Origin: Pseudomonadota bacterium
GTDB lineage: Bacteria; Pseudomonadota; Alphaproteobacteria; Rhizobiales; Hyphomicrobiaceae
Reading direction: 5' to 3'
Length of the DNA stretch: 64,000 nt
NCBI GenBank assembly: GCA_018242255.1
Contig: JAFECH010000369.1
Span: 1 to 64,000, forward strand
The notes under the pieces were generated by a model. It saw only the letters and a program-made list of their open reading frames with translations. It was not told where the DNA came from and ran no database searches. Below are positions 35,889 to 45,310 of the stretch, piece by piece. The stretch's first letter is position 1, and each line of letters opens with the position of its first letter. A program made the position numbers and the translations under genes.

Positions 35889-37280
35889 TCAATGCCGCCG
35901 TTCCGCGGCCGCCCAGCGGCCCAGGATGAGCTTCGCGATCTCCAAGTATTCGCCCCCGAAATGATGGCCGCCAGTTCTTTCAATAAGCGTCGCCCCTTTG
36001 AGTTCGGGCAACGTGCATCCAGTATCGCCGCTGGCCTTTTCTTCAACGCTGAAGATGCACGTCACCTTGTCCTTGGGCAACTCGGCCATGAACGGGCGCA
36101 GGCTGATGTCGGCGGACGATCGAATTCCAAGCCAGCCGGCCATTGACATTTCGAGACGCCCAACGGGCTCCGGCGCCATCAGCACAATCAGTTTTACCTG
36201 CTTTTGAAGATCCGGATCGAGCTTCGTCCAGACCATCGGGATGGTCGCGGCCCCGAACGAATAACCGATCAGTGATACGTCCTTGGTATGCCACGCGGCT
36301 CTGTAATAACGCGCTATGCGATCGAGATCGCTGGCGATGGTTTGCGGATTTTTCTCGCTCCAAAAGTATCGCAGTGTATCGAGACCAATAACGGATATGC
36401 CGTCCTTCGAGAGCGCCTCACCGATTTGCTTGTCGATGTCCCGCCATCCCCCATCACCAGAAAGAAAGATCGCAAGACCCGTCGGGTTATTCGCAGGAAG
36501 TTCCGTCAAAGGCAGATCACCGATCGAAGCTTTCGGCACGACGATCATGTCGAAGACGGCTTTGACCGCCAGCGATAAGACCGAAGCATCTGTCGCATCC
36601 CCATGTTCGATCAATGTCCCGGGGTTGGCATCGACGAAGGGTTTGAGCCTAGTATCGGCAGGATCATTTGCGAAGATTGCCCATTTGCCGTTGAGCTTGA
36701 TCGGTCCGTACTGGAACGCGCCGTCCTTGCTTCCGAGAACCGGTGCGCCACTACAAAATGAAGCGCTTGATGCGAGCGAAGACGAAAATCCGGAACTGAG
36801 CGCCCCGGAAACGCTGTTGGGGGGTGCTTGCGCCAATGTGAGGTACGCGATGGTGCCCGACCGGCCCAGGCCGAAGAAGACGGGCGACTCCCACGCTTGC
36901 ATGCCAAGGGCACGTTCGGAGAGGCGAACGAGATCTTCGATATCGCCGAAGAGTTGATTGCAACGCCCCGCTGGCACGCTCGTATCGAGAATACCGCGCA
37001 TCACGCCGGCATCCAGAATTGCAACCGCTGCACCTTGGCTCCCAAGCGCATCGGCGATTGGCTGATACGACGGCGAGGCTTTATCGGAATCCGCCATCAA
37101 AACAACAAACGCTGAAGGGGCGTTGCCGGACCACTGGACGGGAACATTGCCAAAGCGCTTTTGCGCTATCGTTTCCGTTGCGGCGGACGCTGGCGTCCCA
37201 ATCGAGACAATAATGCAGCAAATGCAGAAAGCTGCAGCCAGTAAGCGAGCGATGCTTAGATGGCGCGATCTCTGGACCAT
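35889..37280 (-). CDS. acvB: AcvB/VirJ-like periplasmic hydrolase
   Basis: This 463-residue protein has a signal peptide (cleavage near GTPASA) and two related halves, the C-terminal one being the VirJ domain (LAIFLSGDGGWRDIDKQIGE). The nucleophile elbow GYSFG sits in SLIGYSFGAATIPM, typical of alpha/beta-hydrolases. In Agrobacterium, AcvB hydrolyses lysyl-phosphatidylglycerol made by LpiA. Here the gene follows lpiA with a 25-base overlap, the same operon order, which supports that role. Confidence 0.88.
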   Translation of the reverse strand: MVQRSRHLSIARLLAAAFCICCIIVSIGTPASAATETIAQKRFGNVPVQWSGNAPSAFVVLMADSDKASPSYQPIADALGSQGAAVAILDAGVMRGILDTSVPAGRCNQLFGDIEDLVRLSERALGMQAWESPVFFGLGRSGTIAYLTLAQAPPNSVSGALSSGFSSSLASSASFCSGAPVLGSKDGAFQYGPIKLNGKWAIFANDPADTRLKPFVDANPGTLIEHGDATDASVLSLAVKAVFDMIVVPKASIGDLPLTELPANNPTGLAIFLSGDGGWRDIDKQIGEALSKDGISVIGLDTLRYFWSEKNPQTIASDLDRIARYYRAAWHTKDVSLIGYSFGAATIPMVWTKLDPDLQKQVKLIVLMAPEPVGRLEMSMAGWLGIRSSADISLRPFMAELPKDKVTCIFSVEEKASGDTGCTLPELKGATLIERTGGHHFGGEYLEIAKLILGRWAAAERRH

Positions 37281-39895
37281 TCTTTATTCCCGTCGGATGT
37301 TGAGCGCCGTGCGCTGGCACTGATAAGGGAGGTAACGTCGAAAAGCGTTTGCGGCAGGCGCAAGCCGTGCTCATAGGCGAGGTATTTCGTCCGCCATTCC
37401 GGCTTGAACTTGCTTTTGAAAATACGGACGCCTTCGAAGTGATAGAGCCGGTCGCCGTACCTGAAAAATAACCCGGCGAGACGGGCCCACCGCGACGCGA
37501 GCCTGTGATCGGGAAGGCCTGAGAGCGGCGCCATCCCGAGATTGAACCATTTGTAGCCTTCGGCTTTCGTCTGCTCCAAAAGTTTGAGAACGAGATACTC
37601 CATCGCTCCTTCCGGAGCACCGGGAATTTGGCGCATTAAATCCAGCGTGCACGCAGATGCCGAATCGTTCCGCCAGAGGTTTGCGAAGGCCACGATGCGG
37701 CTGTCATGACGGAGCACGGCAACGTCGTGGCGTTCGACATACTCGGGGTTCCAGAAGCCGAGCGAAAATCCCTTCTCGCGATGTCCGCGTTGGACGAGCC
37801 ACGCGTCCGACACGCGCTTTAATGCCGCAAAAAACTTAGGAACTATCGCCGCCGGCAAAATTTCGAATTCTATATTGGCCTTCTCGGCGCGCGTTTTGGT
37901 CTGACGAAGCCGCTTTCCAGCCTTGCCATCGAGCGTGAACGTTTCGAGATTGACCCAAGCTTCCTCGCCGAGCTTGATCAGGGAAAAGCCTGCGTCGAGA
38001 TAGACTGGTAGGTGCTCCGCCGTGATCTGATAGAAAACCGGAGCTCCTTTCTGCTCGTCGGCACTTTCCTTGAACCGCCACACAAGATCGATGACATCGG
38101 CGCTGTTATTGGCGATCGGGTCACCCATCGCGACCCACGTCGAACCGCGCACGCCATACATGACGAAACCGTTGCCGCTCTGGGAAAACAGGAAGCGCTT
38201 ATCACCGGTAAACGCCAGCTCCACTGTGACTTGCGAGGAGTGACGTGCGATCTCTTCCGCACGCCGAAGTTCATCGACTGATGCCTTGTGGCTGATGTTC
38301 GGCGCTTTGTGAAGCAACTGGTAAGAGGCGATGATCATCACGATAATCGCTGCGCCGAGTGTGGCGCGCAGAAAACGCGACGCATCCTGATGATAGGCGA
38401 ACTCCCACCACAAGGAATTGTCATACGGAACGCCACGATAGATGGCCAAGCCGATCAGGATCGACGCTCCAATGGCAATCAACACAGCAAGAATAGCTGA
38501 CGTCGAAAGCCGGCCCGCAAATACGCCACCCTTGCGGTAAAATTCCTGCCGACCAGCGATCAGGACCAAAGCCGCCGCGAGACAAGCGAGTGCTTCGATG
38601 AAATCGAAACCTTTTGTGATCGAGAAGACTGCACCGCTCAGCAACAGAATGATTGCGAGTTGCCAAGCCGAGCGCAGTCGGTGCGCCAAGCCGTTTGCGA
38701 TCACCAGCAAAACGGTTCCAACGAGGCTCGCGATGAAATGCGAGGCCTCGACAAAGGGCAACGGCAGAAAGTCGCGAATGAGCCAGAGGCGGTGGGCGGG
38801 AAGCGTCCCTGAAATCAACAAAATCAGTCCGCCGAAGAAGGTCACAACAGCCGCGAGTGGAGGAATGATTGGTTCGATGATCGTGGCCGAGGTGCTGTCG
38901 TCCTCATGCGCCAGTCCTCTGCGGCCGCGCATCTCGTGCGCGATCAGCATGGTCAGCGCGATGATCACGGGCGCGATGTAATAAATCAGCCGGAAGAGCA
39001 GGAGTGCGCCAACGAGTTCTCCAGTCGGATGCTGCGTCACGCCGAGCAGGATGACGGCGTCGAATACTCCGAGCCCACCTGGCACGTGGCTGATGACCCC
39101 AAGCACGGTCGCGAGCGCAAAGACGACGAAAAAACCCGGCATTGTGATGTGCAGATCTTGCGGCAACAGAACCCAAAGCGCCGATGCCGCCGCTGCAACG
39201 TCGAGCATGCCAACGAAGATCGCCCCAATCGTTGCACGCGTGCCGGGAAGCGGCAGCCGCCAATTCGCAATTTCGATTCGGATTGGACGGATCGACACGT
39301 AGACGAGCCAGATGGTGATGACGGCGAGGATCATCGTTCCCAACAGCCGGCACGTCGGGATGCTCAAGTGCACCAGCGCTGAGACAAGCTGCGGATCGAC
39401 GGCGAGACAGATTCCCGCAATCGCCGCCAGGCCCGCCCAGAAACTCAGCGCGCAGAGCATCACGATGCCGAGGATGCGATCGGTGTCGACCCCCCAGACG
39501 CGATAGAGCCGCAATCGAACAGCTCCGCCGGTCAGGACACCGAAGCCAAACGTAAAAGTGACAGCATGGCTGATGAAAGACGTGACTGCTGTGATCCTTA
39601 GCGGGACCCGCCCGGCGCCGACGACCCTGAGCGCGATGAAATCATAGCCGACCAAGGCTGCATAAGAGAGAATCGTAAAAAGCCCAGAGAGCGCCAGATG
39701 CGAAAGCGGGAAGGTCGCTATCGTGTGCCGGACCTGCGGCCACGAAATATCTTCGAGGCTCCGATAAAGGACAGTAGCCGCATACGAGAACGCCGCGAGC
39801 GCGACGATGGCGCCGACAACGGACCAATCAATGCGTTCGAGAAGCCTTGGGCCGGGCACCGTTGGCTGTGGAGCCTCGTTCTGCGTCTCAGCCAT
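37256..39895 (-). CDS. lpiA: LpiA/MprF lysyl-phosphatidylglycerol synthase
   Basis: This 879-residue membrane enzyme has an N-terminal flippase-like domain of about a dozen helices (to about residue 530) and a C-terminal cytosolic DUF2156 synthase domain (FVMYGVRGSTWVAMGDPI, then NLGMAPLSGL). It transfers lysine from lysyl-tRNA to phosphatidylglycerol, lowering membrane charge and giving resistance to cationic peptides and acid. Length matches family members. It is followed by overlapping acvB. Rhizobial lpiA is acid-induced; no such signal could be read here. Confidence 0.93.
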   Translation of the reverse strand: MAETQNEAPQPTVPGPRLLERIDWSVVGAIVALAAFSYAATVLYRSLEDISWPQVRHTIATFPLSHLALSGLFTILSYAALVGYDFIALRVVGAGRVPLRITAVTSFISHAVTFTFGFGVLTGGAVRLRLYRVWGVDTDRILGIVMLCALSFWAGLAAIAGICLAVDPQLVSALVHLSIPTCRLLGTMILAVITIWLVYVSIRPIRIEIANWRLPLPGTRATIGAIFVGMLDVAAAASALWVLLPQDLHITMPGFFVVFALATVLGVISHVPGGLGVFDAVILLGVTQHPTGELVGALLLFRLIYYIAPVIIALTMLIAHEMRGRRGLAHEDDSTSATIIEPIIPPLAAVVTFFGGLILLISGTLPAHRLWLIRDFLPLPFVEASHFIASLVGTVLLVIANGLAHRLRSAWQLAIILLLSGAVFSITKGFDFIEALACLAAALVLIAGRQEFYRKGGVFAGRLSTSAILAVLIAIGASILIGLAIYRGVPYDNSLWWEFAYHQDASRFLRATLGAAIIVMIIASYQLLHKAPNISHKASVDELRRAEEIARHSSQVTVELAFTGDKRFLFSQSGNGFVMYGVRGSTWVAMGDPIANNSADVIDLVWRFKESADEQKGAPVFYQITAEHLPVYLDAGFSLIKLGEEAWVNLETFTLDGKAGKRLRQTKTRAEKANIEFEILPAAIVPKFFAALKRVSDAWLVQRGHREKGFSLGFWNPEYVERHDVAVLRHDSRIVAFANLWRNDSASACTLDLMRQIPGAPEGAMEYLVLKLLEQTKAEGYKWFNLGMAPLSGLPDHRLASRWARLAGLFFRYGDRLYHFEGVRIFKSKFKPEWRTKYLAYEHGLRLPQTLFDVTSLISASARRSTSDGNKEWSRDRAI

Positions 39896-40510
39896 TGTAA
39901 GTGTACCGCCCGAAATGAAGATTGATCCGCCCTGGTGCTAGCGCGGCGCGTGGAACCGAAAAAGTTAGCCATTGGTAATCTTGAAGGAAACTACGTTCCC
40001 GCGTTTATCGGCAGTTTCAGAGGCCTATAGGTCGCGGATGTGCGAAAGTTAAAGCGCCACAAGCGCCGCACATTGCGCGTCGAACGATCTACGAAGGTAA
40101 GATCCCTGCCAGCCAGCAAGCCCAATGCGCCGCCGGGCCATCCGCCTGGCGGGGGAAGCTCCAACCGAATGGTCTGCACGCAAATTATAGGGAGGTACCG
40201 GCGCCGGTCGTGCGTTGCCAACCCATCCGAAGACGGACGATAACTGTCCTCAAACGCAGTGGGACATCTGCCGATGACCTCGGTGATTCGATCCGGAATC
40301 AACAGCTGACAACAGCATTGAAGTAAACTGCGAGTTTGTCGTTGCGCTTCGGCCCAACAATTTGATTTTTTGCGCAGCTCTGCTTGAGAGCTGGGCGCTT
40401 AGACATATATCCCTCTTGCGTTCGATCTATTGAGTTGGTGCGGCGCAAGGACGTATCTTTATCGTCGTCGGCCAAGGGCCTTCGACTGCTCTACCGGGGG
40501 ACAGGGCGGA
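39896..40510. other. Intergenic region, no gene supported
   Basis: This 615-base gap lies between the divergent lpiA and a small exported-protein gene. The open frames, such as 39991-40302 on the minus strand, show no family resemblance, signal peptide or ribosome-binding site. It presumably holds both promoters. Confidence 0.4.
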
Positions 40511-40870
40511 ATGCGCAACCGGGATTTGATTTCGGTATTTTTGCTGGCAACGGCGATAGGGGGCATCGCGCAGCCGAGCATCGCCAAGCATCGGCCCAAA
40601 AATGTTGCCGCAACGAATGGCGATCCCTGCGCGGCGCCGCTTGACTATGTGCGCGAGCGGATCGATAAAATCAAAGCACTTCGTGCATCGGCGCCCGCCA
40701 CAAACGGCAACCTGTTCGATTTGTTCGGCGGCAAGAATGACGTTGATACTCAGAAATCCGCGGAGATATCGAATCTCCGCTACGAAGCCGACGGCGTCAA
40801 TGCGCTGCTCGCGGCGGGCGGATGCGAATCCTTCAACCTCGATCAAGAACTTTCGCAGGGATCAAAGTAA
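40511..40870 (+). CDS. Small exported protein of unknown function
   Basis: This 119-residue protein from ATG 40511 (GGGCGGA just upstream) has a signal peptide (SVFLLATAIGGIAQPSIA). The mature part includes DPCAAPLDYVRERIDKIKALRA and ends with AAGGCESFNLDQEL, giving two cysteines that may pair. I recognise no family. It stands alone, with a dyad and T-rich stretch about 165 bases downstream. Confidence 0.65.
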   Translation: MRNRDLISVFLLATAIGGIAQPSIAKHRPKNVAATNGDPCAAPLDYVRERIDKIKALRASAPATNGNLFDLFGGKNDVDTQKSAEISNLRYEADGVNALLAAGGCESFNLDQELSQGSK

Positions 40871-41034
40871 CGCTTCGGCCAGAGTTACGGTCAGAAATTC
40901 CGACAACGCCCTCATCAACATCCGCCGTTCCATTTCAATGGGCTGTTTCAGTCACATCGTGTTGTCATACTTAAGGAACGGCGCGAAGACTATTGCCAAC
41001 CGCGAGTTCGGATGGTCAATCTCTCCCATATTTT

Positions 41035-41052
41035 TTGCTCAAGCCTGAGCAA
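41035..41052. promoter_or_regulatory. Dyad upstream of the LuxR-type regulator gene
   Basis: TTGCTCA and TGAGCAA with a 4-base centre form a perfect 18-base dyad 33 bases before the LuxR-type gene. Size and symmetry resemble an autoregulatory operator. A second short dyad, GTATG and CATAC, lies at 41064-41079. A weak terminator for the preceding gene is the other reading. Confidence 0.45.
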
Positions 41053-41084
41053 TATTTCTTATTGTATGTGAAGTCATACTGGCC

Positions 41085-42173
41085 ATGACGATTAGCACCT
41101 TCGTTGCGGAGGAACTACCGGCATTGCTGGATCTCCTCTACGGTGCAGCCTTGGACGGAGATCAGTGGCCGATATTTCTCCAGCGGTTGATGAAGCCCTT
41201 CGATGGGGCGAACGGCATTCTGCATTTTTTCGATGTCGAGACGCAGACGACGCCTCTGGCATATCCCTTCGGGCTAGAGCTTGAATACCTCATCGGCTAT
41301 CAGGAGCACTTCGCGAGCTGCAATCCGTATCCCATTCAGGCGTTCGGCAAAATGCCGCTTTTCGAGGTCGCTCCGGCAACAACCGTTCTGAGCAGGGAAG
41401 AAGCGCTGCGTACCGAATTCTATAATGACTGGATGAAGCCTCAAGGGATTAGTCCGGATCATCTTGGCTGCATGGTCCATAAGGATGCCCAGCAAATGGT
41501 GATCCTCGCAATCGCTCCAAAGGAAAAAGAGCTGGAGCGGAACAATGACGGCTACATCAAACAGTTTGAAATTCTGGCGCCTCACTTAAAACGCGCGATC
41601 GCACTTTCGAAAGTAAGCCGCGCGGATCGGGTCACGGATGGTCTGCCCGCACAATTTTCGTGCGGCGCCATGCTGATTTCGCAAACTCGTGCCGTTAAGG
41701 CCGCAAATCCGCCCGCAGAAAGCCTGTTGCGCGAGGAATTGTTTCTTTCGGTGGATCCACTGGGAAAGCTGCGGGGAAGGGACGCAGATGTGCATTCGGC
41801 GCTTGTCGCAGCGATTGATGCCGTGTTTGTCCGCCGCGAGCCGCTTGGTGGCCCTGTTCGTTGCCGGCTTCCCTCGACGGGCGATAGAGTATCACTCGTC
41901 ATTTTGAAATTGCCGATGATTGCCGCGCAATTGGCGTTGGTTCTCGTAATTGAACAGCCGACCAAAGGCGCGGTTCGCTTTCCGGGACAGTTCACCGCTG
42001 CTGAGGCGAGATTGGCTGATGCTCTCTTGAATGGTCAATCTCTCGCAGAGTTCTGCGATCATGTCGGTGTATCGATCAACACAGCACGTAAACAGCTCGC
42101 AGCTTTGTTTGCGAAGACCGGAACCAACAGACAGGCAGCCCTTGTGGCTTGGCTTCTGCAACGAATTTCATAG
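41085..42173 (+). CDS. LuxR-type transcriptional regulator (solo)
   Basis: This 362-residue regulator has an N-terminal region of about 280 residues without receiver or recognised autoinducer-binding signatures, and a C-terminal LuxR helix-turn-helix (FTAAEARLADALLNGQSLAEF, then SINTARKQLAALFAKTGTNR). This form is frequent in rhizobial relatives and its ligands are unknown. No LuxI-type synthase lies in the window. The dyad just upstream may be its own operator. Confidence 0.85.
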   Translation: MTISTFVAEELPALLDLLYGAALDGDQWPIFLQRLMKPFDGANGILHFFDVETQTTPLAYPFGLELEYLIGYQEHFASCNPYPIQAFGKMPLFEVAPATTVLSREEALRTEFYNDWMKPQGISPDHLGCMVHKDAQQMVILAIAPKEKELERNNDGYIKQFEILAPHLKRAIALSKVSRADRVTDGLPAQFSCGAMLISQTRAVKAANPPAESLLREELFLSVDPLGKLRGRDADVHSALVAAIDAVFVRREPLGGPVRCRLPSTGDRVSLVILKLPMIAAQLALVLVIEQPTKGAVRFPGQFTAAEARLADALLNGQSLAEFCDHVGVSINTARKQLAALFAKTGTNRQAALVAWLLQRIS

Positions 42174-42410
42174 GTAATTACGCAGAAAGTATAGGGTTCC
42201 GAATTTCGATTGAGGTGAGATAATTTTATCCGACGGGAGCAGAAAAAAAAAGATAGCGCTGGCTACGGGCCCGTGTGTCTAGCCTGCGTTACGATCAAAC
42301 ACATAGAGAAACGTGATTGTTGATCCATAAATGGCCATTCAACGTATTTTTTTCAGTTCTTCTCATTGCCGCATGCGCGCCAGCCTTCTTTACAGTTTGA
42401 AGGAGATATT

Positions 42411-42593
42411 ATGTCAGACGACCGCCTCGACTTTCTCGCACTCTGCCGCACCATAGAAGAAGGTGCGCACACTGATCTTTCTGAGGCCGATCGTGAGCTT
42501 TTAATCGTTCTTCACAAGGCCCTGAGCGGCTTGAAGGTTGCGGTCGAGAGGGCGCTTTTGAATTCATCGATGGAAGAACATATAATGAATTAA
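42411..42593 (+). CDS. Small protein of unknown function with strong ribosome-binding site
   Basis: This 60-residue acidic protein (MSDDRLDFLALCRTIEEGAH) starts at ATG 42411, preceded by GAAGGAGATATT, an excellent Shine-Dalgarno at correct spacing. It is probably a helical bundle. It has no signal peptide or known motif. The ribosome-binding site is the main reason to accept it as a gene. Confidence 0.6.
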   Translation: MSDDRLDFLALCRTIEEGAHTDLSEADRELLIVLHKALSGLKVAVERALLNSSMEEHIMN

Positions 42594-43154
42594 CTCGATG
42601 CCTACGGAAGGCACGGGTTTTGGAATGAGGCGTCGATGAAAGTTGACTCGCCCAGAATCGCACTGCGATCCCTCTAAAGCTGGGCGCGTGGCGTGCCCTG
42701 TTCAGCTCGCGCGACTGCCTTGATGTAGGGCACCCCAGCAACTTACAGTCCGTCCTGTCATTGCTGTACTCAGCACGGCAGCGCTGTCGGCGGCGCGATC
42801 ACCGAAATCCCAAAGGTGTTTTTTTACGCCTTCGAATACGAGGGCATGGACGGCAAGGTGTATGCAGTCTCGGACGGTCGGCGTGGGCCGCCACATTTTT
42901 GTTGAAGCTGGTTCGCCGTGTAGAAGGTTATAAACGGCCAAGAAAATGCCATATATATTAATAACTTACGCAGCGATTCTGCTCAATAAATTGTCGGCTG
43001 GGATGAACTCTTGCGGCGCACCAGCCAACGACCATTGCGGTTGCCGTACAAAGTCTGACCGTCATCATGCATGGGCCGCGAAGACACATCGCACTCAGGC
43101 ATATTATGCCTATCTTCCGCATGGGAATCAGAATCGGAAGAAAAGGGTTGAGCG
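42594..43154. other. Intergenic region with possible coding remnant
   Basis: No intact gene is supported in this 561-base gap. On the plus strand at about 42787-42903 one frame reads ITEIPKVFFYAFEYEGMDGK, then VYAVSD, which looks protein-like but has no start and ends quickly. A signal-peptide-like VIAVLSTAALSAA lies just upstream in another frame, so a small decayed exported-protein gene is possible. Confidence 0.3.
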
Positions 43155-43598
43155 TTGCCAATCGAGACGGAGTTCACGCCGATCGCATCGGCTTTAGGCG
43201 GAGCATTGATCGGCTGCTCGGCTGTTATTCTTATGCTTATGGGTGGCCGCATCGCCGGTATCAGCGGAATGCTGAGCCGCATGCTCTTACCAGGGCGCGA
43301 TAGCAAGCCGGTTCAAGCACTGGCTTTCGTCGTTGGGTTGATTGTGGCCCCCTTTGTTTGGACAGCGGTATCAGGGAGCGCCATTTCCCAAACGGTCACC
43401 GATAATCTGCCACTCGCGGCTATCGCAGGTTTGCTCGTTGGTTTCGGCGCGGTGTACGGTGGCGGCTGTACGAGTGGCCATGGCGTTTGCGGGCTGTCGA
43501 GGGTTTCGCCTCGTTCGATCGTAGCGACCACCGTTTTCATGGCGGTGGCGTTCGCCGTCGTTTTCATCGTGCGCCATGTGATCGGAGCCGGCCAATGA
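43155..43598 (+). CDS. YeeE/YedE-family membrane protein, subunit 1
   Basis: This 147-residue membrane protein has about four helices and the family motif GGGCTSGHGVCG, with cysteines thought to handle thiosulfate or persulfide sulfur. It starts with TTG at 43155, with AAAAGGG seven bases upstream; no suitable ATG exists earlier in frame. It pairs with the overlapping next gene to make the two-part sulfur-transport unit found next to sulfur or rhodanese genes in other bacteria. Confidence 0.88.
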   Translation: MPIETEFTPIASALGGALIGCSAVILMLMGGRIAGISGMLSRMLLPGRDSKPVQALAFVVGLIVAPFVWTAVSGSAISQTVTDNLPLAAIAGLLVGFGAVYGGGCTSGHGVCGLSRVSPRSIVATTVFMAVAFAVVFIVRHVIGAGQ

Positions 43599-44005
43599 TC
43601 GTTTTAGTCAATTTGCTCGCCGGTCTCGTTTTTGGCTTCGGCCTACTTCTCTCTGGCATGGCCAACCCTGCAAAGGTTCTGAACTTCCTCGACATCGCCG
43701 GCCATTGGGATCCGAGCTTGGCGTTTGTCATGGGCGGTGCCGTGATTATCACCGCCATAGGCTACCGCCTGATCTTCCGCCGCCCCAAGCCTCTGCTCGA
43801 TGAGAGCTTCCATCTTCCGACGGCGCGGCAGATCGACGGCAAGCTTGTTCTTGGTGCAGCTTTGTTTGGGATTGGCTGGGGATTGGTTGGTCTTTGTCCT
43901 GGGCCCGCACTTGTCTCGATTGCGCTCGCATCTCCGGCTATCTTCATTTTTGTTCCGGCGATGTTGATTGGTGTCGCGCTCGCTTCATGGCTCAAACGCG
44001 CATGA
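43595..44005 (+). CDS. YeeE/YedE-family membrane protein, subunit 2 (DUF6691-like)
   Basis: This 136-residue membrane protein has the family motifs LLSGMANPAKVLNFLDI and GWGLVGLCPGPALV, with a conserved Cys. Its ATG overlaps the stop of the first subunit (ATGA), so the two are co-translated. Transport of a sulfur compound is inferred from family. It is convergent with the RND adaptor gene. Confidence 0.87.
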   Translation: MIVLVNLLAGLVFGFGLLLSGMANPAKVLNFLDIAGHWDPSLAFVMGGAVIITAIGYRLIFRRPKPLLDESFHLPTARQIDGKLVLGAALFGIGWGLVGLCPGPALVSIALASPAIFIFVPAMLIGVALASWLKRA

Positions 44006-44109
44006 TCTCGTTCTAAGCCCGCTCCCCGATCAGGCGGAGACGACAAAGCAACGCCAAACATTGAAATGGGGCTTAGAGCCTTGTAACGCAGCGTCGAACT
44101 TGGCTGACC

Positions 44110-45297
44110 CTAGTTGACGGTCGTGCTGCCGGTCGGAAGCGCAGCTTTGTTAGCTTGCGGTGGTGGTGCCGTGAGTGGCTGCACAGGCGATCCCGGACCG
44201 ATCTTCTGAAGATTACCCGTAATCACGAGATCCTTTTCGTCCAAGCCGACAACGCTTACGAGATCACCCTCGGTCGGTCCCAGCTTCACCAGCTTTTGCT
44301 CGGCGACGTTCTTCGGTCCGACAACATAAACGTATTTGCCGAGCTGGCTCGAACCGATCGCCGTTTGTGGAACGAGCAGAGCGTTCGGGTTTTCGCCAGC
44401 ATGCACGCGAATGCGGACGTATTGCCCTGGCAGCAGCCCGTAGTCGGCATTTGCAATCGTGGCCCTGGCAGTCAACGTGCCCGTCAGATGGTCGACCGCA
44501 TTGTCAACGAATGTGATCTTGCCTTTATGCGGCGGTTTATTCTCACCCGGTACGAACACATCAGCCGCAATAGCTCCGCTCTTGCGTACTTTCTCGATCG
44601 TGTCGAGGTCCGTTTCCGACGGGTTGAAGGTGACATAAATCGGATCGAGTTGAACGAGCGTATTGAGCGGGGCTCCAGCAACGCTGATCAACGTGCCGAT
44701 AGGCGCTTGGTTTTTGCCAAGCCTTCCTGAGAACGGCGCACGGATTTGCGTGTACTCCAGATTGAGTTCAGCGGTGCGGATAGCTGCATCGTCGATATTG
44801 ATCGCAGCCTCGCTCTGGCGCAGCGAACTCGACCGCTGGTCGAACGTGTCTTTGGCAAGCCAGCCGCTTTTCGTCAGCTCTGTGCCGCGCTGCAGATTCG
44901 ATTGAGCGTAATCGCGTGCTGCAATATCCCGCTCCTTCTCGGCCTTCGCTCGGTCGAGCGCGGCCTGATAGTCGCGCGGGTCGATTGTGTAAAGCAGCGT
45001 GCCTTCCTTGACGTCCGAACCGTCAGGCACGTGTTGCGCTTGAAGATAACCGGATACCCGGGCCTGCAGCGTGATGTTATTGATCGACTCTGTCCGGGCC
45101 GGATAATCGAGATAGATACTGACCGGGCGCTTCACGACCGGCCCAACTGGAACCGGCATGACAAACGCGGCCTGCTGCGGCGGTGCATCCTTGCTTTCAA
45201 CCTCGGCGAGGAGCTTTGGCATCTCCGCGCGATAGGCATAGGCCGCGACGCCGCCGATGGCGATCAATCCAAGAAAAGCTACTTTCCAAAGGCGCAT
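44110..45297 (-). CDS. RND efflux periplasmic adaptor protein
   Basis: This 395-residue membrane fusion protein has an N-terminal membrane anchor (VAFLGLIAIGGVAAYAYRA), a lipoyl half-motif (ARVSGYLQAQHVPDGSDVKEG), a coiled-coil hairpin and the second half (TQIRAPFSGRLGKNQAPIG). It bridges the inner-membrane pump to an outer-membrane channel. It lies directly downstream of the pump gene; no TolC-type gene lies in the window. Confidence 0.92.
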   Translation of the reverse strand: MRLWKVAFLGLIAIGGVAAYAYRAEMPKLLAEVESKDAPPQQAAFVMPVPVGPVVKRPVSIYLDYPARTESINNITLQARVSGYLQAQHVPDGSDVKEGTLLYTIDPRDYQAALDRAKAEKERDIAARDYAQSNLQRGTELTKSGWLAKDTFDQRSSSLRQSEAAINIDDAAIRTAELNLEYTQIRAPFSGRLGKNQAPIGTLISVAGAPLNTLVQLDPIYVTFNPSETDLDTIEKVRKSGAIAADVFVPGENKPPHKGKITFVDNAVDHLTGTLTARATIANADYGLLPGQYVRIRVHAGENPNALLVPQTAIGSSQLGKYVYVVGPKNVAEQKLVKLGPTEGDLVSVVGLDEKDLVITGNLQKIGPGSPVQPLTAPPPQANKAALPTGSTTVN

Positions 45298-45310
45298 CGC
45301 GAATCCTTAT

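Noticed and set aside
39991..40302. Minus-strand open frame of 103 codons upstream of lpiA
   Set aside because: No recognisable motif, no ribosome-binding site, and it lies in an otherwise non-coding gap.
44013..44076. Inverted repeat CTAAGCCC / GGGCTTAG between convergent YeeE and RND adaptor genes
   Set aside because: The 48-base spacer is too long for a usual terminator and no T tract follows; it may be chance.
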